Below are positions 1-5,667 of a stretch of 6,413 nucleotides of DNA, in pieces. The DNA is from Candidatus Omnitrophota bacterium (GTDB lineage: Bacteria; Omnitrophota; Gorgyraeia; Gygaellales; Profunditerraquicolaceae). Under the pieces are notes generated by a model, which ran no database searches, was not told the DNA's origin, and saw only the letters and a list, made by a program, of their open reading frames with translations. A program made the translations under genes and the position numbers. The stretch's first letter is position 1. Every line of letters starts with the position of its first letter. The stretch lies in contig JAUYEC010000036.1 of the NCBI GenBank assembly GCA_030691585.1, positions 1 through 6,413 of the forward strand, written 5' to 3'.

Positions 1-1985
1 AAGCCGCCTTCCGCGGAAATGAATTTTTTACTCAGTATATACAATTTGCCGATACCTAAAAATCCCGGGGTCTGCGCCCCGCCGCCGACAGAACCGGCAA
101 GAGTAGTAAAACTCATGCCGCAGGGAGTCATGCCGGAATAATCACGGTGCACGATCATCACTCCGTTGGCTTCCGGGACAATGGCGATAATGCACTCAAA
201 GCAGCCACACGAACTTTGAGGACTCTCCATCAGCGAATACATACTCACCTTTTCAATGGTCTTATTGGACTTTTGCGCCACAAATTCATTGATCTTATCC
301 CATTGGCCAAGACGGGCGTCCTCCACTTTACCCTTGACGATAGGCTGGTTAGGGCCGGTAGGAGTAATCTCAAAGGAGGCCTTGGCATCGAGCCACGAAT
401 ACGCGCCGCATAAACCCAGGCGCTCGGGAGTGACCACGCATACGTGGTTAGGCGCAAACGATTGGCACAATAAACAGGAATAATAAGTATCCACGCTTTC
501 ATCGGTCATCCCGCCGAGGCGGGCGTCGCGCTCGTCATAAGTAACTTTAGCCTGCACCAGCAGTTTTTCCACATCGGCCTGCCGCGTATAGAGCCTGACC
601 TGCACTTTGTCTACGATGGCGTTATATTCCTGATGCAGCATCGCATGAAGTATTGTTCCGATGTGTTTAATGCGGAAACCTTTGTTAAAGGCATCATTAC
701 TGACCCTGATCCAGTTCATGTCGCGCTGGCCGACATGCATCAGGCCCATGGCGTAATTTACGAAACGGTGGACATGGCGTTCCAGTATGGGTTCAAAATC
801 CTTTTCCATTTTCCGGCCGTAAACATCCACGATGATGGCAAGGGGCAATGACTTAACTCCCTGCGGCAGGCTGTCAATATCCGGGCCGGATAATTCAATC
901 AAACCGTCTTCGACTTCCGTCTCACCCCTGGCACTCAAATATTCAAAGGCAAGGCTGGCCTTTCCGCCAAATTCTACATGCATTGACTCACGCCGGACGC
1001 GCTCGCCTTCAAAAGCCGCGGCATAGGCCACAGGGATGGGCACAGAGGAAATATGCACCTTGATCCCCCGGACCTCGACGCAACGGGGAACAAGTTTTTT
1101 GCGGTCGAGCTCTTTAACCAGCGCCTCGTAAGTAGTGATACCGGAAGGTTTTATTTCCGGGATATCCGTATCGGCAATAATCGGAAAGCCCATATTGATC
1201 GCACCGGCTCCGGTAGCGTATTTAATGTCGTCTAATTCGCCTAACACAAGGCCAAAAGCAAGCACGCGATCTTTCGTATACGCCAGCGCCTTGTCTGCCT
1301 GGCCCGGCTTAATGCCGCCGAAGGTCAATGCCGCGCGGATCGCCCAGTTCAAAGGATAAATACCCGAAATTGTATCGCGGCCGTAAGGCACGATATAATT
1401 ATCCCAGCCCATCTGCACGTTCTCTTCTAAAAGCTGGTCGATGATCGAGCGGCCTTTAACCTGCGAGCCCACGAAAATCAAAATGTTCCTCTCCTGCAAG
1501 TCGCGGATGATCTGTACCGCGGTTTTATTGTCCGGGGCGGCCCCTAGAATCGCAGCAAATCCGGACATGCGGCCATCGACCAACTGAATACCCAGCGAAC
1601 GCAAAATGGTATCGGAGAAAAAACCGTTGCAATCCTTTTGCGGCTCCTCATTATTAAGGTAACGCAGTGCTACGATGATCTCTTCGCAGAATAACGCCGA
1701 CATCCCGGCGTTTAAGGCATCGCCTAAGTAAGGAAGCCATACATTTTCCGACGGCAACTGCGGCAGCAGGGTTTTTGCGTGTTCTAAGATCTTTGCGGCG
1801 TCCTTTAATGTCTCAACCCTGGCCCCCAATAAGGCATTGGCCATAGGAAGATAAAACGCGGTCTCGGGAAACCCGATCTTTTGAGCAGGCCCTTTGCCCT
1901 TTATGGCCTTCTCAAGAGATTCCGACGCCTCCTTAAAAATCTGATGCGCACCTCTAATGACACTGGCTGCCACAATCTTAGACAT
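1..1985 (-). CDS. acsB: Acetyl-CoA synthase subunit of CODH/ACS (AcsB), 3' end outside the window
   Basis: Condenses CO, a corrinoid-borne methyl group and CoA into acetyl-CoA at the Ni-Ni-[4Fe-4S] A-cluster. I read 661 codons with no stop from ATG 1985 to the window edge; bacterial AcsB is about 730 residues, so some 70 are missing. The N-terminal part (to about 310) is the CODH-contacting, Rossmann-like domain of bacterial AcsB, recognisable by GFPETAFYLP near residue 38 and by GWDNYIVPYGRDT; archaeal homologues lack it. A-cluster ligands are complete: C504, C507, C516 and C526 for the cubane (SCLLCQSFAPNHVC...LGLC), and the C593-G594-C595 motif for the distal nickel (SSCGCFEC). All are exactly two lower than the Moorella numbers 506, 509, 518, 528 and 595-597, so very little has shifted over this span. 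The later motif GMTPCGMSF and the glycine-rich GSVGGGAQTPGF are also typical. The partner CODH is cooS, two genes upstream; in many acetogens the two genes are adjacent, so the intervening ferredoxin and FNOR are notable. The stretch has no other gene on either strand. Confidence 0.96.
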   Translation of the reverse strand, partial: MSKIVAASVIRGAHQIFKEASESLEKAIKGKGPAQKIGFPETAFYLPMANALLGARVETLKDAAKILEHAKTLLPQLPSENVWLPYLGDALNAGMSALFCEEIIVALRYLNNEEPQKDCNGFFSDTILRSLGIQLVDGRMSGFAAILGAAPDNKTAVQIIRDLQERNILIFVGSQVKGRSIIDQLLEENVQMGWDNYIVPYGRDTISGIYPLNWAIRAALTFGGIKPGQADKALAYTKDRVLAFGLVLGELDDIKYATGAGAINMGFPIIADTDIPEIKPSGITTYEALVKELDRKKLVPRCVEVRGIKVHISSVPIPVAYAAAFEGERVRRESMHVEFGGKASLAFEYLSARGETEVEDGLIELSGPDIDSLPQGVKSLPLAIIVDVYGRKMEKDFEPILERHVHRFVNYAMGLMHVGQRDMNWIRVSNDAFNKGFRIKHIGTILHAMLHQEYNAIVDKVQVRLYTRQADVEKLLVQAKVTYDERDARLGGMTDESVDTYYSCLLCQSFAPNHVCVVTPERLGLCGAYSWLDAKASFEITPTGPNQPIVKGKVEDARLGQWDKINEFVAQKSNKTIEKVSMYSLMESPQSSCGCFECIIAIVPEANGVMIVHRDYSGMTPCGMSFTTLAGSVGGGAQTPGFLGIGKLYILSKKFISAEGG

Positions 1986-3243
1986 AGATCCGCTCCTTAT
2001 CAGGCATTAAATCTTTTATTGCCGGATAGCCAAAATTATCGTCCAGCAAGCTATTTTTAAATACAGACACATCCGCCTTTTTACGCATCAAACTTAAGAA
2101 AACACCGCTGTTACTGATTTTTTTTACCAGGATCACACCGACGATAACATTATTTTTTAAAACTATCTTTTTGTAAGTTTCTTCTTTAGGATTATCCAGG
2201 ACCAGCTCTTCGTAAGATGGGTCTTTGTCAGGCACTTTATACATCCCCAGGGATACAACCGCCAGCCCGAAAAATTCCAGGGCATTCATGCCCAGGGAAC
2301 CGTCGTAAATAATATTTCCGCCGGCTATATTCACACCGGCTGCCCTCCCCTGCTCCACGGCCACCGGCCAAAGCGCGTTTATAGAGGGTGCTTGGACAGT
2401 AATATCAAAACTTTCACAGACATCTCCGGCAGTATAGATATTGGGAATACTTGTCTGCAGGAGATTATTGGCGATAATTCCTTCGTTTATCTTTATTCCC
2501 GTATCCTTTACCAACTCAATGTTGGGCTTGACACCTTTGCCCACAACTACCAGCTCGCAGCCAATGGCCTTTCCTGAATCCAGCTTGACCGCCTTAATCT
2601 CGCCCTCTCCGATGATCTCTACGGCGTCCTGGCCCAAGACCAGCTCGACGCCATGCTCGACCAACCTGCGCTGGACGAATCCGGCGGCAGCAAAATCCAG
2701 CATCTGCGAAAGCACCTGTTTAGATTTTACGATCACTTTTGTATCGATATTTCTCTTGCTTAGCGCGTAAGCAGCCTTAAGGCCGACTAATCCTCCGCCT
2801 AAGACGCAGGCGGTTTTAGTCATCGGCAGCCGCTCGGCGATCTCTGTCGCGTTTTTTATGGTGCGCAGGCCAAAAACATTCTCCTTTTTTATGCCTTTTA
2901 CCTCGGGGAATTTAGGGCTTGAGCCGGTGGCCACCAGCAGCGCGTCAAACGGGATCTGGGCCTTATCGACGCAGACCAATCTGTTCTTCTTGGGGTCAAC
3001 CCGCTCTACTTTTTTATTCAACAAGAGCGTAATATTATTTTCCTTATAGAAATTTTCCGGCCGGTATAAGATTTTATCAACTAATACTTGCCCCGCCAAA
3101 TAATACGAAATAAGGCAGCGGCAATAGGCGGGATAATCTTCATCTGAGATAATGGTGATCGCGGATTGTTTATCTGCCTTACGTATCGCCTCGGCCGCGG
3201 CAATACCGGCGGCGGAATTTCCGATAATCACGAATTGCTTCAT
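1978..3243 (-). CDS. FAD/NAD(P)-dependent oxidoreductase (CODH-associated FNOR)
   Basis: A 421-residue flavoprotein of the pyridine-nucleotide disulphide reductase superfamily, close in layout to rubredoxin reductase, NADH oxidase and the NirB N-terminus. An FAD-binding Rossmann motif lies at 8-13 (GNSAAG, a variant of GxGxxG), an ATG motif at 105-107 (ATGSSP), a NAD(P)-binding GGGLVG at 149-154, and the second FAD motif at 271-274 (TAGD). Residues from about 320 on form a C-terminal domain of the reductase type. A cysteine, C43, sits in YCRCLISYYLAG (40-51), the place where NADH oxidases and CoA-disulphide reductases keep their redox cysteine. The likely role is electron transfer between the four-cluster ferredoxin next to it and NAD(P)H; direction and nucleotide are not shown by the sequence. 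Starting at 3243 puts the Rossmann motif at the very N-terminus, as is normal; an extension back to 3303 would be read within the ferredoxin gene and has no homologous content. The gene overlaps its upstream neighbour by 4 bases and acsB by 8. Its 3' part is AT-richer than its surroundings. Confidence 0.88.
   Translation of the reverse strand: MKQFVIIGNSAAGIAAAEAIRKADKQSAITIISDEDYPAYCRCLISYYLAGQVLVDKILYRPENFYKENNITLLLNKKVERVDPKKNRLVCVDKAQIPFDALLVATGSSPKFPEVKGIKKENVFGLRTIKNATEIAERLPMTKTACVLGGGLVGLKAAYALSKRNIDTKVIVKSKQVLSQMLDFAAAGFVQRRLVEHGVELVLGQDAVEIIGEGEIKAVKLDSGKAIGCELVVVGKGVKPNIELVKDTGIKINEGIIANNLLQTSIPNIYTAGDVCESFDITVQAPSINALWPVAVEQGRAAGVNIAGGNIIYDGSLGMNALEFFGLAVVSLGMYKVPDKDPSYEELVLDNPKEETYKKIVLKNNVIVGVILVKKISNSGVFLSLMRKKADVSVFKNSLLDDNFGYPAIKDLMPDKERIYV
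1993..1998 (-). promoter_or_regulatory. Ribosome binding site of acsB
   Basis: AAGGAG on the minus strand lies 7 bases before the acsB ATG (1985-1983), inside the last codons of the FNOR gene. Start and stop overlap as ATGTCTAA. A strong site here suggests acsB can be initiated well on its own in addition to any coupling. Confidence 0.78.
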
Positions 3244-3689
3244 TTCTTTACCTCTGCCTTTTCCTGCTCGATCACCGCCCGGGTAGGGCAGGCCTTGACA
3301 CAAGCAGGTTCATCTTTATCCTTACACTTGTCGCAGCGCAAGGGCATTTTATCTTTAATATCCGGCCTGATCGCCCCATAGGGACAGACCATCACACACA
3401 TCCAGCAGCCGACGCAGCGCTCCGCATCATGCAAAACCTGGCCCTTCTGTTTATCGAAGACTAAAGCGCCGGCCATACAGGCATCCACGCATAAAGCATC
3501 TTCGCAATGCCGGCAGGATACCGGATAATTTTTTCCCCCGCAGGCGAGCACCTTTTTCCTCGGCATTGAAAGCTTTTCTTCATCAAGCGCTTTATACAAA
3601 TCTCCGGACAGGGAATGCGCCAAAGCGCAGGCGACTTCGCAAGACCTGCAGCCCAAACACTTTTTTACTTCATATAAGAGTTGCTTCAT
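3240..3689 (-). CDS. cooF: CooF-type ferredoxin-like protein with four [4Fe-4S] clusters
   Basis: A 149-residue soluble electron carrier of the CooF/HycB/DmsB-like family. Sixteen cysteines form four quartets: C11-C14-C17-C21 (CLGCRSCEVAC), C59-C62-C67-C71, C92-C95-C98-C102 followed by P103 (CVGCWMCVMVCP), and C119-C122-C130-C134 followed by P135. In this family the quartets exchange their last cysteine, giving four cubane clusters. There is no signal peptide or membrane segment, so a cytoplasmic place is inferred. A seventeenth cysteine, C50, lies in the loop before the second quartet. Its place directly after cooS suggests that it takes electrons from, or gives them to, the CODH B/D clusters, and its 4-base overlap with the FNOR gene suggests the flavoprotein is the other partner. 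The start is the only ATG that keeps the first cysteine quartet. The ribosome binding site is poor: the nearest AAGGG is 12 bases away, overlapping the cooS stop, so translation may depend on reading through from cooS. An alternative role as a HycB-like hydrogenase subunit is not supported by the neighbours. Confidence 0.92.
   Translation of the reverse strand: MKQLLYEVKKCLGCRSCEVACALAHSLSGDLYKALDEEKLSMPRKKVLACGGKNYPVSCRHCEDALCVDACMAGALVFDKQKGQVLHDAERCVGCWMCVMVCPYGAIRPDIKDKMPLRCDKCKDKDEPACVKACPTRAVIEQEKAEVKK
3250..3255 (-). promoter_or_regulatory. Ribosome binding site of the FNOR gene
   Basis: AGAGGT on the minus strand lies 6 bases before the ATG at 3243-3241, inside the last codons of the ferredoxin gene. 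The start codon overlaps the ferredoxin stop as ATGA, the usual layout for translational coupling. The site supports starting at 3243 rather than at an upstream in-frame codon (3303). Confidence 0.7.
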
Positions 3690-3704
3690 TTTCTTTATAT
3701 GCCC

Positions 3705-5648
3705 TTAGGCTTTGCCGGCTTCGTACATCGCCGGTTTCAATTTCAGGTCCTGCCGCTTCTTATCAATATGCGCGATCATAAGCTTCGCGGTTTTAATGGG
3801 ATCGTCGCAGAACTCGAACGAGCCCCCGGTAACACCCTCTAAGCCCTTAGTCAAATAATCGGTCACGTTCTTACTGCCCATTGTGGCAAAAGGGCTGGCG
3901 CCAAAAACAGTATAGACACCCGAGGCCACAAAATAAAACCCGATGGTGATGGCCTTCTCAGACATCCATTCCGGAGCGCATCCGGCAGCCGGCAGGTCCG
4001 AAATATCCTCACCCAGGCCGCCCTCGGTGATGACGTGGCTGGCCGCAGTCAATATGCGCGAGTTATCCACGCAAGAGCCAAGATGCAACACCGGAGGAAT
4101 TCCTACTGCCTCGCAAATTTCCTGCAAACCTTGCCCCGCGTATAACTTTGCCGCCTCAGGAATAAGTAATCCCTGTTTGGCGCAGGCAATAGCTGAACAG
4201 CCGGTCTGAAGGACTAAAACGTCATGCCTGATCAACTCTTTAACCAGGGTAGTATGAAAATAATCATGGGTCTGCCGCGGGTTATTGCAGCCGACTACAC
4301 CGGCAAGCCCTCGTAAGCGCCCGGAGATGATCGCCTCGTTTAATGGCCTGTAGGTGGCGCGGTATTTCCCTCCTAATATCTGGAAGACTACTTCTTTGGT
4401 GAATCCGGCAACGAGGTCCATTTCTTCAGCCGGGATATTCACCCGTTCTTTATTTCGCGCGCTAAAGTTTTCCACCGCCAGTTTTACTATTTGTTTTGTA
4501 GTCTCATAGGCGTTCTCTGGGTTAAATTCAATGTGGGTCACTCCCGGAAAACGCGCCTTGGGACTTGTAGTGACGAGTTTAGTGTGAAAACAGGCGGCTA
4601 CTTCCTGTAACGCAGGCATGATGCACTGCACATCGACCATCATCACCTCTACCGCACCGGTAATGATCGCCAATTCCTGCTGGAGGAAATTTCCTGCCAC
4701 GGGAATTCCGTGGCGCATCAGCACTTCATTGGCGGTACAGCAGATACCCGCCAGGTTTATTCCCTCAGCGCCCATCTTCTTGGCTAATTTTAACAACTCC
4801 GGATCCTGTGCTGCCTTTACCGCCATCTCGGAGAGAACTGGCTCATGGCCATGCACGACGATATTGACGTAATTCTCTTTTAATACCCCGAGATTTACCT
4901 TGCCGCGTATCGGCTGCGGACTGCCTAAGATGATATCCTGCACGTCAGTGGCGATCATCGAACCGCCCCAGCCATCAGAAAGCGCACAGCGCATACCCGA
5001 CTGGATCAAATTCTTATAATCATTATCCACGCCCATGGTAGTGGTATGCAAAAGTTCTACCACTTCCCGGTCAATGCCGCGCGGGGTGATCCCTAATTTT
5101 TTCCAGATCTCCTGGCGCTTTTTCGGGGCGCGTTTGGTAAAGGTCAACTCTCCCTGCTGCCGGCCGAATTCTTCCAACAGTTTCTTAGAAAGCTCCTTGG
5201 CCATTTCATCTTTATTTTTTGTGCTATCAATTCCGAATTCTACTGCCAGGGCCTTTAATTTTTCCACATCTGATATCTCATAAGAATGACTGTGCCCACC
5301 TTTATGCGTATGCTTTGCCCCGTCGGAAATAAGCGATAAGGTGTGGGCGACATCCCGGCCGTGGTCGGAATGCGCGGACGCACCAACTGCGACCTTACGC
5401 GCCAGATTTCTTGCGGTGATGGTATCGGCATTTGCGCCGCAGGCGCCGGTTTGCGCGCCTTCTCCGAAAGGATCAATGCGGCAGGGGCCCATATTACAAA
5501 CCGTACAGCACAGGCCCAGCTGGCCAAAGCCGCATTGCGGCTGCTGCTGGTCAAACCTGTCCCAGACGGTATTGATATTTTCGGCCTGCGCTTTTTTTAA
5601 GACTTCCTGCGTGGCCTTATCAATCGATCTTTGCTCAACATTACCCAT
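3705..5648 (-). CDS. cooS: Ni-Fe-S carbon monoxide dehydrogenase catalytic subunit (CooS/AcsA)
   Basis: Catalyses CO + H2O <-> CO2 + 2H+ + 2e- as a cytoplasmic homodimer. With an operon-mate AcsB it probably supplies CO for acetyl-CoA synthesis. The protein has 647 residues, a normal length for the family. C39 and C47 fit the intersubunit D-cluster with the spacing of the [4Fe-4S] type; C48, C51, C56 and C70 fit the B-cluster. The Ni-containing C-cluster ligands are all present by motif: H268 (HGHEP), C304 (GICCTANE), C342 (VDVQC), C454 (VGCNNP), C484 (TGCSA) and C526 (GSCVD). The catalytic lysine is K565 in MSEKA. Two oddities: the proposed histidine proton path reads H93, H96, D99, H102, with Asp where a third His is expected, and a histidine-rich stretch lies at 113-121. 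The gene follows metF by 19 bases and precedes the ferredoxin gene by 15. From sequence alone it cannot be settled whether the enzyme is locked into a CODH/ACS complex (AcsA) or is a free CooS; the acsB neighbour favours the former and the cooF neighbour the latter. The start is ATG at 5648. Confidence 0.96.
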   Translation of the reverse strand: MGNVEQRSIDKATQEVLKKAQAENINTVWDRFDQQQPQCGFGQLGLCCTVCNMGPCRIDPFGEGAQTGACGANADTITARNLARKVAVGASAHSDHGRDVAHTLSLISDGAKHTHKGGHSHSYEISDVEKLKALAVEFGIDSTKNKDEMAKELSKKLLEEFGRQQGELTFTKRAPKKRQEIWKKLGITPRGIDREVVELLHTTTMGVDNDYKNLIQSGMRCALSDGWGGSMIATDVQDIILGSPQPIRGKVNLGVLKENYVNIVVHGHEPVLSEMAVKAAQDPELLKLAKKMGAEGINLAGICCTANEVLMRHGIPVAGNFLQQELAIITGAVEVMMVDVQCIMPALQEVAACFHTKLVTTSPKARFPGVTHIEFNPENAYETTKQIVKLAVENFSARNKERVNIPAEEMDLVAGFTKEVVFQILGGKYRATYRPLNEAIISGRLRGLAGVVGCNNPRQTHDYFHTTLVKELIRHDVLVLQTGCSAIACAKQGLLIPEAAKLYAGQGLQEICEAVGIPPVLHLGSCVDNSRILTAASHVITEGGLGEDISDLPAAGCAPEWMSEKAITIGFYFVASGVYTVFGASPFATMGSKNVTDYLTKGLEGVTGGSFEFCDDPIKTAKLMIAHIDKKRQDLKLKPAMYEAGKA

Positions 5649-5655
5649 CAAGAAA

Positions 5656-5662
5656 CCTCCTT
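5656..5662 (-). promoter_or_regulatory. Ribosome binding site of cooS, deciding its start
   Basis: The minus strand reads AAGGAGG, 7 bases before the ATG at 5648-5646. A TTG codon directly precedes this ATG in frame (5651-5649), but it would sit only 4 bases from the site, so the ATG is the better start. The ATG start also places the D- and B-cluster cysteines at 39, 47, 48, 51, 56 and 70, the same numbers as in Carboxydothermus CODH-II. Confidence 0.85.
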
Positions 5663-5667
5663 ATATT

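Noticed and set aside
147..1359. Several short plus-strand frames in the left part of the window
   Set aside because: All lie antisense to acsB, which reads without a stop from 1985 to the edge with complete A-cluster motifs.
2441..2770. Plus-strand open frame of 109 codons
   Set aside because: It is antisense to the well-supported FNOR gene, has low-complexity Ser/Thr/Pro/Leu-rich content and no recognisable domain.
3244..3303. N-terminal extension of the FNOR by 20 residues to an in-frame start at 3303
   Set aside because: It lies inside the ferredoxin gene, would run ahead of the Rossmann motif with no family counterpart, and has no good ribosome binding site, whereas the ATG at 3243 has one and forms an ATGA overlap.
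3690..3704. Possible terminator or promoter between cooS and the ferredoxin gene
   Set aside because: Only 15 bases, with no inverted repeat followed by a T-run and no promoter-like spacing; it reads as a simple intra-operon gap.
5649..5651. TTG as the start codon of cooS
   Set aside because: It is only 4 bases from AAGGAGG; the adjacent ATG has better spacing and gives the standard CODH cysteine numbering.
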